From Chara braunii (taxonomy: Eukaryota > Streptophyta > Charophyceae > Charales > Characeae), in the NCBI GenBank assembly GCA_003427395.1, contig BFEA01000483.1, positions 727,630-758,362 of the forward strand: a stretch of 30,733 nucleotides of DNA, written 5' to 3'. The notes under the pieces are model-generated. The model saw only the letters and a list, made by a program, of their open reading frames with translations, was not told where the DNA came from and ran no database searches. Shown in pieces: positions 1-9,199 of this stretch; the stretch's first letter is position 1; the number at the start of each line of letters is the position of its first letter. A program made the translations under genes and the position numbers.

Positions 1-23
1 AAAAAAAAAAAAAAAAAAAAAAA
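1..23. repeat. Poly-A tract at window edge
   Basis: Twenty-three consecutive A residues open the window. It could be the poly-A tail of a retroelement lying upstream, or a simple homopolymer. The edge of the window prevents a decision. Confidence 0.8.
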
Positions 24-36
24 GAGATCAGGGCTA

Positions 37-309
37 AGGTCCGACTAGCAAAGATGATAGGATTTAACGCCTGAATCTGGACGTCATTGTTGAGATGCAG
101 AAAGTCGCGTTTGCTCTTGTTTTCTGCATCTCCGCTTAAAACCCATCCAGAATCCCCCCGACTAGCAAAGAGGATAGAGTTTATTGCCTGAATCTGGATG
201 TCATTGTTGAGAGATGCAGAAAATGGCATTTGCTCTGGCTTACTGCATTGCTGCTTAAAACCCGTCCAGAGTCAGGCGCTTAATCCAATCCCCTTTGCTG
301 GTCGGACCT
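37..309. mobile_element. Fold-back / TIR non-autonomous DNA transposon (MITE-like)
   Basis: The two ends are inverted copies of each other. The left end starts AGGTCCGACTAGCAAAG and the reverse complement of the right end starts AGGTCCGACCAGCAAAG. The match continues inward for about 48 bp, through a shared GCCTGA.TCTGGAC segment, with about seven differences. No coding capacity is visible in 273 bp. The interior consists of two tandem 117-bp units. A further hairpin lies inside at about 93-131, where GAGATGCAGAAA pairs with TTTCTGCATCTC. I could not find a convincing target-site duplication, so the exact ends and the superfamily are open. A fold-back satellite unit is the alternative. Confidence 0.6.
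41..275 (+). repeat. Two-copy 117-bp tandem repeat
   Basis: Copy 1 begins at 41 and copy 2 at 158, both with CCGACTAGCAAAGA. They stay alignable through CTGAATCTGGA, the TCATTGTTGAGA segment, TGCAGAAA and GCTTAAAACCC. Identity is roughly 80 percent, with small indels. The duplication lies inside the inverted-repeat element at 37-309 and makes up most of it. Confidence 0.8.
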
Positions 310-333
310 CGCGTAGTTCGTGAATAAGATTAA

Positions 334-360
334 AAACAAAAACAAAAACAAAAAAAAAAT
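334..360 (+). repeat. A-rich (CAAAAA)n tract
   Basis: Low-complexity A-rich stretch with repeated ACAAAAA units, just right of the fold-back element. The following ~380 bp (361-740) shows no convincing coding frame or repeat. It may be the 5' untranslated part of LINE-A, but nothing in it proves that. Confidence 0.6.
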
Positions 361-740
361 ATCTACAGGTCGTTGTTTAATGATTTGCCTGTATCGAGTA
401 CGGCCTCGCCCCACTACACAACACTCTACATGCATTTCGACGAATTCGGACCCGGTTGGGAAGGTTGGACTCGTCCAAATGCACTGGTCTTCAGCTCGTC
501 CGAAATGCATGTCGAGTGAGGTGTAGTAGAGCAAGGGCCATGGTAAGGGAACGTGATGAGCTGGCGGTTTGGAGTTTGGGGCTGGGGAAAGGCGTGATGC
601 ATTTGTAGCCTGTCCTATGGACCGTAGACCTTTCACACCTGCAGATGCTCACAGGATCCGGCAGGACCATCGGGAGGGGGGGCGACTGCAGCACATCACC
701 CTGAGTAGGGAACAGGGGGCACAGCCGGTGTCTGTAGCCC

Positions 741-2059
741 TTGCCCATGGGCCCCCTCACTCCCCCCCTTGAACCAACCCCCCGTAATGGGGAAGCGGGT
801 GAGGAGAACAGGCCACCAGCCACGACACTACACAACGATACAACCGGTGTCTGGAGCCCCCAGCAGGCTATTGAGGACGGGCAAGATGAACTTGAGAGGA
901 AGGAGAAGCCCGACCGCACCAGGGGGAAGGGGAGCACTGCCATTCACACACATGAGAACAGTTGCCTGCGCGCTGCCCGCCCCAGCCAACCTGAGGAAAA
1001 AGGGGACAACAGTGGGCCACAGCCAGGCCAGTCTGGCTGACAGAACGGGAAGGCGCCACACAATAAACAGACCGTGGAGGATAACAATGGGGGAACTGCA
1101 CCACAGACCAGCAAGAATGCTGCCCCCCCTCCCCCCCAAACACGAAGAGACATTGGGGCTGGGTAGGGTCAAAGACAAAGTTAATGGCCTCGTTAAAGCC
1201 ATGGCCCGGTATGGCAAAATTGAAGATGTCTCTATGAAAATAAAGGCCATAATGCATGGAGGGGACAACCCACAGCCCAACCACGAACCATGACACCCCC
1301 CGAATGAGATAGTGGGCGGTCTACAGGCCAGACCGGCAACAGAGCCCCCCTCCCCTAAGAAAGAACACCGCTCGATCACAAAGCTGCCGCCTTTGCAGGT
1401 CCCCCCATCGCCACTGGGGCCGGGCTCAGGACAAGGGGGACAAGGGAGCCACACCACCTCCCCGCCGTTGGAACCACTGCCCCACCTGAGAGAGGTGGTC
1501 TCAAAAGTGACGGGAGAGAGGAAAGTCCTCTACCTTCCCCAATCGACAGGTGACCCGCCAAAGAGCCAAAGCGGTCATCTCATTGAGTGGGACAAGGACG
1601 AGCTGGATGAATTCCTCCTCCCGCCCAAGGGAGGGGGAGAACCTGGTGATGAGGAGAGCACAGATACTGGCCAAAACACCCCTCCTGGGAACAGAGTTGC
1701 TGATGAAAGCACCCGCACCTGGCAGGCCGCCCCCCTCTGCCAGTCCACACAGGACACATCAGTGACGATGGGGGAAGTGCAGGCTGATGACCCCGTCACA
1801 GAAACGGTGGCCAACAACGTGGACACGGGAACGGCAGACGACGCCCAAAGGGGGACCGAGCCTGATGCAAATATTGTCAGAAGCCACCGCACTGCAACGG
1901 CCTCCAGCTGAGGAGCAGCCCTCACAACTTGGCCAGCCCCGACCGTGTGATATGGAAGTGCAAGCCCTGGCCCGGGGCTATGACGAAAGACAACTCGCTG
2001 TCACAACCCGCCATGACATGGACGTTGACGACTCCCCTCCGATCCCCCCGCTGCCCTGA
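741..2059 (+). pseudogene. LINE-A ORF1 N-terminal part, frameshifted
   Basis: Coding-like sequence that changes frame several times. Frame 3 is open at 741-1040 and is charged, with QQAIEDGQDELERKEK. A lysine-rich stretch in frame 1 (about 1165-1293) includes KDKVNGLVKAMARYGK. Frame 1 is open again at 1312-1911, giving 199 residues rich in Pro, Gly, Asp and Glu, with HLIEWDKDELDEFLLPP. Frame 2 continues to 2059. The composition suits a disordered ORF1 N-terminus of an L1-like element, and the position immediately 5' of the ORF1 body supports that. I recognise no named domain: no CCHC knuckle, RRM or coiled coil is obvious. The minus-strand open frames here (828-1457, 868-1296) are judged shadows of the GC-rich composition. 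Confidence 0.45.
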
Positions 2060-2199
2060 GGGAGGGAGGCGGTCTTCAACAGATGACAGCCCCGCCGCCC
2101 GTTCCTCAGGGTGGAGGGCCGGGTCCGGTTGTCCAGTGGGCCGGACAGTTCCAGCAGAGTGTAGCCATCCTCCCGCAAGGCTATATACTATAGGAGACA

Positions 2200-3747
2200 A
2201 TGTCCCTCACACAGCAGTTTCACATGTCGGGCTACGCAACGTGGCAAGCCCAACTATGCAGTAACTGTGCCTCGCTATACACAGGTCAACCATTGCATGA
2301 TATCCTGGGGCCAACATTCCATACCTACCCCCACCCACTTCCACAAAACGCTGTGCACACAGCACTGCCGCCTGCGAAACAAGAATTAGAGGACCAGACA
2401 CCGGCACCTATGGAGGTTTCTATGCTTCCTCCGCCCCCAAAACTGCGCCAGAACAGCCTGCAAACACATGCTGGACAGGAACCCGAGGAGGAGAACCTCA
2501 GAGAGGACTTGGCTGCAGTGCCGCTGCACAGCACATGGAACTGGACTCCTCCCTCAAGCCAGGCCAGGAGCCCACCCCCCGGCTGTTAAATCGTGGACTG
2601 GGCACTTCAGGACTACCTCAGCGCCTCCCCCATTCAGGTGGTAGATGCCCTCCCCGACTGGTACTGGGATGTCATTGCAGAGATGGTGGCCGCCTGCCCT
2701 CCCATGGTGGAGACGGTCAATGCCTTCCCCTCCCTCCTTCAGATTGACTGGCCCCATAGTCTCCACCTTACCAGGGGGGTCGTGAAGAAAATGATCCGCA
2801 GCAGCATCTTTAAGATACAACCGGGAGAGGAGAACCAGATCACCAAAACTGATGCAGGTACAGCAACCGACCGGCAAGAACCACCACAGACATGTCTCAG
2901 AACTGGCCATTGGCAGGGACAACCATACCACCACCCCCCTCCAGCACCGGCTTCAGAGAACCCCTCCCCGGCAGTAGCTCCTCGCCAGCAACCAGCTCAG
3001 CAACAAAGGGAAAAACAATGGGGTGAGGGTTTGCTCCGGGGAAGGGGGGGAGGGAAACGGGGTGGGGGGCTGCCCCGGGGCAGGGGGGAGGGAGAAGATT
3101 GCCACACCCCCATCAACCTCCTATCTGAGGAGGACGAAGAAGACACAGGGGAAGACCAGCACCAAAAAAATCACCAACAGGCAGACTGTGGGAGAACTGG
3201 ACCCCGTGACTCACCCCTCGAAGGGGGCACAACAGAGGGGCAGCCGGAGGCCAGAATATCCACAAGAGGGAAGATGAGGGATTGGCTTGACAGACAGGAA
3301 TGGTGGGACTTAGGCAACATCAGAGAAACCACCCTGCTCCTAATTACCAGCCATTACCCCCAAACGACCCAACCCCTCATTGGCCTTATCAAGATCGAGC
3401 CGCAGTACCAAAAATTGCCCACGGGGGTCACAATCATTGGATGGAAAGGGCGGGCAGAGCACCAGCAGATGGCAGCACACTTCCACCCGTTGATGGAAGT
3501 GCCCACAGATGAGGTCCTCACCTGGCTGTCCACACCGCTGGGCCTCCCATTCCCCTCTCAGAGCCACACGGCAGTATGTCAGGCGCCCTGGGGGGGAACG
3601 AAAAATAATAAGAAAATTTGCAGACTGATTGAGTGGCTTACTGAGGGGGATCTTTGGCAACTCCCCATCACGCGACTCAGAACTAGCCAAATCTGGCTGG
3701 CTTACCACATCAGACATATATATCGGGTGTTCTGGTCACACACGTGA
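2200..3747 (+). pseudogene. LINE-A ORF1 body, split by an in-frame stop
   Basis: One frame is open from an ATG at 2200 to a TGA at 3747 apart from a single TAA at 2587-2589. That would make about 515 codons. The first part is Pro/Gln-rich. The middle (about 2600-2820) is a folded-looking segment with DWYWDVIAEMV and GVVKKMIRSSIFKI. It is followed by a basic Gly/Arg patch near 3030-3095 with RGRGGGKRGGG and PRGRGEGE, of the kind that binds nucleic acid. A short acidic run with EEDEEDTGED comes next. The last third (about 3270-3747) is a second ordered segment with MRDWLDRQEWWDLGN and GVTIIGWKGRAE. I do not recognise the family. Its place directly before the endonuclease, in the same orientation, suggests the ORF1 RNA-binding protein of the LINE. 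A unique host gene is unlikely. Confidence 0.5.
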
Positions 3748-3904
3748 CATCTCTACCCCAAGCCACCCAGGGACAAACATAAACCATCCTACTGCACAGC
3801 AGCCCAGCTGCATGGCAACTGTGACACACTGTGAAAACCACTCCCCATGGATGATACACCCCCGCTGAGAGCTCGACAGCCTAGGCTGGGGTCCCCCCAT
3901 CAAA

Positions 3905-3956
3905 ATGCAGGAATGCAAACACCAGCACTCACCACCCCCTTGCACACCCCCCACCG

Positions 3957-4027
<71 letters not shown>

Positions 4028-5010
4028 CTCCTGCTGGTTCCCCCTCAGATGAGGAAACCCCCGCAATGGGAAAAAGAGCTAAAGAAAGCGGACTTGGACA
4101 TCCGCTCCGTAAACGTCAACAGACTGAACGTAGCCACCGGCCAAAAAAGGGCAGCAATCTGGAGTATGATCCACCTGGGGGACTCAGATTATCGGCCTGA
4201 TGCAGTGTGTGTCCGGAAACACACCTCTTAGACAACCCAACTCACGCCACCAGAGAGAAAGAATTGTGGCCCTATGTCTCCTGTGTCGCCTACACAACGA
4301 ATTACCACTCGGTGGTAGTTGCGATCTGGCTCCCCCCTACATCAAGGCTCAAGCCCCTGACAGTGGAAGCCGACAAAGCACACAGAAGATGGATATACAT
4401 GAGAGCCCAGTTGGGGGACGACGAACTGTGCCTGGCCTGCATGTATATGCCCCAAACACTGCCGCTGAAAAGGGCGGACTTCTTTTTGGAGCTCCTGCAA
4501 ATCCTCCCTGAGGATATAGTGCTTATCCTAGCTGGTGACTTCAACCATGCACCGGACCCTGCCATGCACCGGCGAATCCAGTCCCAACGGGACAGCCAAA
4601 GAGGGTCTCAACTACAACTGGGACTCAATGGCTTGATGTTCAACCAGCTGCTGGCCGGACTCATACGGAGTGCTCAACCCAAACAAGAACGCCAATGCAT
4701 GCATAAGATCTAGAGGTGAATACGGGCTCTCCAATTCAAGGATCAACCTCCTGCTTATCTCAAATGAATTGACAGGCCCGCTGGGGGTAGCGGTAGTCCT
4801 CCCTTTTAGCCCCTCCAGATCCTTGTACCAGTGCGTCAAGGAGTTATGGGTGTACTGGACAACCAGGAAACCGGATTATCAATCACTGGTCGAGTGGCTC
4901 CACCAGGGAGTGGGAAAGCTAAGAGAGACGGTCAAAAAGTTATCAGCAGAGAGGGCCAGGGAAAAGGAGGAGGTCCTGGAAGGGCTCTTGCACACACCCG
5001 AAGGGAAGCG
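3905..5010 (+). pseudogene. LINE-A AP-type endonuclease domain and EN-RT linker, frameshifted
   Basis: The fragment matches the exonuclease-endonuclease-phosphatase fold that nicks target DNA in L1-type elements. In frame 2, near 4100, LDIRSVNVNRLN is the usual first strand with its Asn, followed by DYRPDAVCV. The frame then changes to frame 1 near 4207, where PETHL carries the catalytic Glu. YMPQTLPLKRADFF follows, then VLILAGDFNHAPDP at about 4523-4562 with the GDFN catalytic motif. Another shift to frame 2 near 4680 gives SRINLLLIS, the expected position of the (A)SRID(Y/L) strand. LPFSPSRS sits roughly where the SDH(L) motif should be, and the catalytic His is not evident. A charged helix follows with KLRETVKKLSAERAREKEE, typical of the EN-RT linker. 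At least two frameshifts make it non-functional. Confidence 0.8.
3957..4020 (+). repeat. 64-base poly-C tract
   Basis: Sixty-four consecutive C residues, preceded by CCACCG and followed by ATCCC. It lies between the LINE-A ORF1 and endonuclease, and translates as polyproline in frames 1 and 2. Pure C/G runs this long are rare compared with poly-A/T. Length may be inexact because such runs are hard to sequence. Confidence 0.9.
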
Positions 5011-5040
5011 GCCTGGAAACCTCATGGGTCATGCCCTGCA

Positions 5041-5634
5041 GGCATTTCCCCTTTTTCCAGTTGCCAAAACTGCTAAAGAGACCCAACTTCCAACGCACAT
5101 TATTTGTGCGAGTCACCGAATGAATTTCTACCGTTGAAGTGTTTTCCTCGTAATAAGGAAAGCAGAGCTTTCCACTACCCAAAAGAGGATGTGAATTGAG
5201 ATGCAAGAGCAGCTTTTTGTAGGTTCAAGGTTGTTTTTTTTTCCCCCCTCCTGTCATTTGTGCTACTCCACTTGCGGTACCATTTCCTCCGGAGGGGTTG
5301 CCCCTGCCCCTACCCCCAACTGCTGGCCATCTGACGCCGTTTCAGTCCTTGGCATTACCTCCCAAGTAAAAAAGTTAAAAACACACACTCTTCCTTTCCA
5401 GCTGGGCAGCTGTTGCTATGGGGTCCCTTGACAGTTTCGCCTCGGCAAAGGACAGTTTCTGCCAGTGGAGGTGGGGTACCAGCCGTTATTTGGAATTATG
5501 AGCTCATATATTTTTCATTCACAGCAGGAATGGAACACAACCTGCACCCATGCCAAGCAGAAGGCTAGTGACTGCACTCATACAAGCCACATCCCAAAAA
5601 AAGGAGGCCATTGGGATTTTAGGGCATGCTGACA
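5041..5634. other. No gene recognised
   Basis: Sequence after the end of LINE-A coding similarity. There is a short T/C-rich run near 5233-5248. No RT motif, RNA gene or repeat was recognised. Confidence 0.5.
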
Positions 5635-5745
5635 CTACCGTCTTCGCCCGGATCGGACGCCTGGTCATTATAGCCGTATCTGGTGCAGCTTTCAGTCCAG
5701 GTGCAGCGATAATGACCAGGTGTTGTATTCTGGTGAAGATGGTAG
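5635..5745. mobile_element. Palindromic mini-element, copy 1 (111 bp)
   Basis: An inverted repeat spanning almost the whole element. The left arm runs CTACCGTCTTCGCC to CCTGGTCATTATAGC. The right arm runs GCGATAATGACCAGG to GGTGAAGATGGTAG. The loop of about 30 bp contains two similar GGTGCAGC motifs. A second copy with the same terminal and inner motifs lies at 12589-12697, so this is a repeat family and not a chance hairpin. It has no coding capacity. The open frames that cross it on both strands are by-products of the palindrome. Confidence 0.7.
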
Positions 5746-6526
5746 GAGTTCTTTTGGATGTATCAGACGGCAAAATCAGATCCAAATTTAGTCCAGGCCT
5801 GTGACAATTTTCCCCTAGCCATGTATAACTTTGTTCCTCGCCTACTCTGGAAATTTTGCGGCTCGAGGCTACTGAACCACAATGGCTGGTGGCCCCAGCC
5901 AAAAAAGAAAAAAGTCCCCGGCTAGCAGTTTGGAAAAGCTTGGTGCGCAGTGCAGCGCCTCCCGGCCCAGGTATACTGGTGGACCGTGGTGGTTTAAGGT
6001 GCGTACACCTAAGACAGGGATAGAGCACATGCATTTTCATTTATTGATTAGGTGATGAAGTGGTTGAGTGTAATACGTCTTGTCAGTGTGCGGCACTGAT
6101 CACCACAGACGATCACATGCTAGCCCCCATCCACATAGGCATGTGCTATGCTACCGGTGGGAACCCCAACCATTCCTTCGACAGAACCTCTGACAATGTG
6201 GCCTCCTGCTGCCCTCAACTATATGCTAAACCCAGGTTGTCTATGGTCGGCACATCAAATGCACATAGCGCCAACGAAGGTTAATTCCTGCAGCAGACGA
6301 AATATGAACTCTCACTTATGGAACTGGCATTCCGAAACATGCCATAGCAGCTGATACTTTGGAGCACATCCCGTCTGAACTCAAATTCAATGGGGCTGTC
6401 TTCCATGACATAGCTTTTTGTTGCATGATATGCATATGAAGTAGGCTACCAGAGTGGCGAGGGACCACTTGCCCAGCCGGGCCAAAAAAAAAAAAAGAAA
6501 AAGGAAAAAAGGGATAGTTTGCATTG
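5746..6526. other. No gene recognised
   Basis: Unique-looking sequence with an A-rich tract near 6484-6510. A weak resemblance to the ends of the TTAAACCACCAGTACC family is seen near 5970-6000 (TACTGGTGG and GGTGGTTTAAGG), but it is too diffuse to call an element. Confidence 0.4.
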
Positions 6527-6896
6527 TTTGCAAAATACCACCAGAAGTTGAGATATATGCCAAAATGCCCCTAAAAGATGTGGGTAGAGCGGAATACCCC
6601 TCTGACAATTTTGTTTTTTTTGTGAAATACCCCTGGCGTCGATTGGACCCCCATCTTTGCAATATACCCCTAATGGGTACCGTCTAACTTTGCAAAATGC
6701 CCCAGTACTTGCCAACTTCTCCTAGGTGCTATTGCAAAAGGCCAGGGCCCAAACTTGAAGGTCCAGATTGCAAAGTTGCACACCCACCTGACAGGGCCAC
6801 AACACAAGCATTTCGGCCCAAAAGAGCATTCTGCTCTACCCACATTTTTCAGGGGCATTTTGGCATTTATCTCTACTTATGAGGGTATTTTGCAAA
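6527..6896. mobile_element. 370-bp non-autonomous DNA transposon with ~69-bp TIRs
   Basis: The left arm, 6527-6595, starts TTTGCAAAATACC and contains ATGCCAAAATGCCCCT and ATGTGGGTAGAGC. The right arm, 6828-6896, is its reverse complement with 8 differences in 69 positions. The motif TGCAA(A)ATRCCCC is repeated inside the element near 6655 and 6689, and related GAAATACCCC appears near 6622. The long TIR, small size and lack of ORFs fit a MITE. Long TIRs with GCAAAATACCCC-like words are familiar from Mutator-type elements of plants, but I found no 9-bp target-site duplication, so the superfamily is an inference. Confidence 0.75.
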
Positions 6897-7320
6897 TTAT
6901 CGCATAAAGAAAATAAAAATATTTTCTTATTTTAGTTTTGATTTGGAATTTGGTAAAGAATTTCGATGTGACCCTGAGGTATAGAGGTGCTGAAACTGTT
7001 TTGAACATTACTGTTTTGTTCATTTGGTTAGAATTGTTTTGTAGGATACACTATAAATAGGATTTTTTTTTTTATTATTATTATTATTTTTTTACAATAA
7101 ATAGGATCTTACATAGACTGTATAGGCGAATCTCAGCATGATCTAAGGATACCGAAATTGACTGTGCATTTGCGTTTTTGATTGATTCTTTCAATTTCTT
7201 CGAGTATTCGTTGGTGACTGCGACCAGGGCATGAACCTGGCTGAAGTGCCCGGATCATGCCACAAAGGTTGCTCCTTGTGAGGGACGCCGAACGCGGTTT
7301 CTGGCTTTTATAAGGATTTA
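6897..7320. other. AT-rich stretch, no gene recognised
   Basis: AT-rich sequence with a T-run and (TTA)n-like stretch around 7062-7092, and two ATAAATAGGAT words (7053, 7098). No coding or RNA feature was seen. Confidence 0.5.
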
Positions 7321-7379
7321 AAAAAAAAAAAAAAAAAAANTTCAATTTATTTTTCTGCATATTATAGTTTGTTTTTTTC

Positions 7380-7411
<32 letters not shown>
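7320..7411. repeat. Poly-A and 30-base poly-T runs with an ambiguous base
   Basis: An A run ends in a single N at 7340. About 40 bp later T runs of 30 occupy 7382-7411. The opposed A and T runs could be the tails of two oppositely inserted retroelements, or could be an assembly-difficult hairpin. Confidence 0.8.
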
Positions 7412-7414
<3 letters not shown>

Positions 7415-7641
7415 AGGACCTTCCCTTGTCCTTGCACGGTCGGGCCGCCCGGGAAAAGAGGGTGACCCGGCCGGCCCGGCTGGTAGCCTAGCATATGCAA
7501 GAATATTCATAATTTTGTTATTGCTTCTGTAATGCATTGGCAACAAAAGTCGATTGCCACGAGTTCTTTGTCTATGTATCCGCCGCGCTTAGGCGCTTAG
7601 GCGTCCCTGCAGAGTACGGCACACACTGCTGATGGGTGTGA

Positions 7642-7642
7642 C

Positions 7643-7720
<78 letters not shown>
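7642..7720 (+). repeat. Compound (CT)n-(CA)n microsatellite
   Basis: About 11 CT units pass directly into about 28 CA units. The reading frames through it encode only Ser-Leu/Val-Cys type repeats and are not genes. Confidence 0.95.
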
Positions 7721-7728
<8 letters not shown>

Positions 7729-8107
7729 GCACAAAACAAACCGAAAAAAGAAAGGAGGCTAACTGTGACATTGATATCAGAGCTGGATACCGGTAGTGAT
7801 TGTGATCACATTAAGTTGCGAATGAAGAACTTTTTTCACTTCACAACGTGCAGGTAGAGGAACCCTTTTCGGTGAAAACGGCGGTGGCAGACCTCTTATC
7901 CTTCTGTGGACATAGCTAATCATCCCCTCCCACCTCCAGGTGGGTCTCAAGTGCCGATGCGGGTGAGGTGGCACTTCCCTGCGTGTAGCCTCATGCATTT
8001 CACTCTGGCATTAGCCAAAGTCAAATTCTGCACTCCATATAAATGATTGGATCAGGAAGCTCAGTGATGGTATCAGCCACAAGCATTTTTCCGTGGGTTC
8101 AGCTTCA
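7721..8107. other. No gene recognised
   Basis: No convincing ORF, RNA or repeat was seen between the compound microsatellite and the 90-bp tandem repeat. Confidence 0.5.
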
Positions 8108-8286
8108 ACCAAGCCTTTCTTAAACCACCAGTACCTACCGCATTTTTTGCATCCTCCGGCCCCTCGAATGAATTTGGACCGGAGGGGCAGACCGATGACC
8201 AAGCCTTTCTTAAACCACCAGTACCTACCACATCTTTTGTACCCCCCGGCCTCAAATGAATTTGGACCGGAGGGGCAGACCGATTC
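8108..8286 (+). repeat. Two-copy 90-bp tandem repeat carrying the TTAAACCACCAGTACC end
   Basis: Copy 1 (8108-8197) and copy 2 (8198-8286) both read ACCAAGCCTTTCTTAAACC, then CACCAGTACCTACC, and finish with TTTGGACCGGAGGGGCAGAC. Each unit includes TTAAACCACCAGTACC, which is also the terminus of the TIR element at 9014-9199. Each also contains a small inverted pair: CTCCGGCC with GGACCGGAG in copy 1. A local duplication that captured a transposon end is the simplest reading. Confidence 0.8.
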
Positions 8287-8440
8287 GGCTTCTGCGTTAA
8301 TGGCTGCCCAACCGGTAGGTACTGCTTCCAGCAGCAGCCTCGGGCTATGATTGCCAGGATATTAGGAAATGGGGTAAGGGCAAGTATGGTAGAGAACAGG
8401 TAAGGAGGGAAAACGTTTTAGGGAATGGTGTAAGGGCCAA
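8287..8440. other. Flank with a short internal repeat
   Basis: Two related words, ATTAGGAAATGGGGTAAGGGCAA (8360s) and TTAGGGAATGGTGTAAGGGCC (8417s), lie about 58 bp apart. No gene is visible. Confidence 0.35.
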
Positions 8441-8631
8441 TATGTGGAGTCCTTTTTTTTTTTTTTTTTAAGGGTGATGGCCTTGAGATATCATCATTGA
8501 GCTGACCAGCCCCAGGCAATTCAGAAATATTTGGTTTTATTCATCGAGTTCCATCATCTGGGTTTGAACTTGGGTCTGTATTTCAACAGTTCATGGGTGC
8601 ACCCACTGAGCTAGGCTCTATGTGGAGTCCT
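8441..8631 (-). mobile_element. tRNA-derived SINE with 13-bp target-site duplication
   Basis: On the minus strand the element starts GAGCCTAGCTCAGTGGGTGC and ends in a poly-A tail (T run at 8454-8470). The RNA polymerase III A box TAGCTCAGTGGG and the B box GTTCAAACC are 44 bases apart, start to start, which is the tRNA spacing. Between them, CTGTTGAAATACAG can form an anticodon-like hairpin whose loop could read U33-GAA (Phe-like, tentative). The body has CCTGGGGCTGGTCAG and GATATCTCAAGGCC. The perfect direct repeat TATGTGGAGTCCT at 8441-8453 and 8619-8631 flanks it, the hallmark of LINE-driven insertion. Related copies lie at about 10246-10372 and 15588-15632. Confidence 0.92.
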
Positions 8632-8714
8632 ACAGTGAATGTTTGAATCTTTTATGGAAATAGCACCCCTTGGTTAGGCGATCTCATTGGCCATACTTGC
8701 CGATCTTGTTTGCC

Positions 8715-8992
8715 TCTCCATCAGAAGATACAGAAGAACTGCATACCTACCATGCACAATCTTCAGTACGTGATGAGCTCTGCAGTTGAGCCAGATCTCA
8801 AACGCCCAGGCACGGCTACACTGTTGTGTGGAACTGCCTAAAGACACTAAGGCATGTTTCCTAGGAAGTGCCTTGTTGTGGCGGGCATTTGGCAGTGCTG
8901 GGAAGGCCTATGAGCACACCTGATGCATGAGAGCTGGTCATGGCAGCCCGGCTGCACTGCTACAGCGGCCAGTTGCACTGAAAGGTCAGGGT
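8715..8992 (+). repeat. Dispersed repeat R1, copy 1
   Basis: Shares many words in the same order with 29488-29718, including ATACAGAAGAACTGCAT, GGCTACACTGTTGTGTGG, CCTAGGAAGTGCC and AAGGTCAGGGT. Identity is about 70-75 percent with several indels. The family is not identified and there is no coding frame. The second copy follows the 3' end of LINE-D, so a LINE 3' untranslated region or a SINE are both possible. Confidence 0.75.
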
Positions 8993-9013
8993 ACACCTGT
9001 AACATGTTTACTC

Positions 9014-9199
9014 TTAAACCACAAGTACCTTTCCCACATATTGGCCGCGGGCCCGAATTTTCCCTGTGCGCCAGAGAAAAACGAACCGACACGGATGTAT
9101 CTGGCTGGCGCCACCAGCCATTTCGCCGCGGGGCTGAACTTCCGTGTTAACCGCCGCGGTATTTTTTTTTTCAAGCGGGGAAAGGTACTGGTGGTCTAA
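9014..9199. mobile_element. Short-TIR MITE (186 bp)
   Basis: The left terminus TTAAACCACAAGTACCTTTC and the reverse complement of the right terminus, TTAGACCACCAGTACCTTTC, match at 20 of 22 positions when extended to CCC. The ends contain TTA/TAA, compatible with a 3-bp target-site duplication of PIF/Harbinger type, though that is an inference. The interior is GC-rich, with an imperfect palindrome TGGCTGGCGCCACCAGCCA near 9100-9118 and GCCGCGG words on both sides. No ORF can encode a transposase. The same terminal word occurs at 8117, 8207, 13283-13298 and 15882-15897. Confidence 0.8.

Larger units (their letters stand above)
741..5040 (+). mobile_element. LINE-A: L1-like non-LTR retrotransposon, ORF1 plus endonuclease, RT missing
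   Basis: A degenerate LINE on the + strand. Its order is a proline-rich ORF1-like region (about 741-3747), a C-rich spacer with a 64-base poly-C run, and an AP-type endonuclease (about 3905-4850). An EN-RT linker rich in charged residues follows, and then recognisable coding ends near 5000-5040. Non-LTR elements normally continue from this linker into reverse transcriptase. None follows: 5040-5630 shows no RT motif in any frame. Several frameshifts and an in-frame stop show that the copy is dead. The 5' boundary is a guess because no target-site duplication was found. Two L1-type C-terminal fragments on the minus strand and one on the plus strand lie elsewhere in the window. Confidence 0.75.

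Noticed and set aside
828-1457. 209-codon minus frame opposite ORF1
   Set aside because: It lies opposite GC-rich coding-like sequence and shows no motif. It is judged a shadow frame.
5870-6000. Possible further copy of the short-TIR MITE (TGGCTGGTGGCCCCAGCCA, then GGTGGTTTAAGG)
   Set aside because: The centre and right end resemble the family, but spacing is wrong and no left end was found.
5519-6040. 173-codon minus frame
   Set aside because: It runs through the palindromic element, and both strands are open there because the arms mirror each other.
7586-7605. TTAGGC words resembling a telomere repeat
   Set aside because: Only two units, inside a 9-bp GCTTAGGCG duplication. Too short to mean telomeric DNA.
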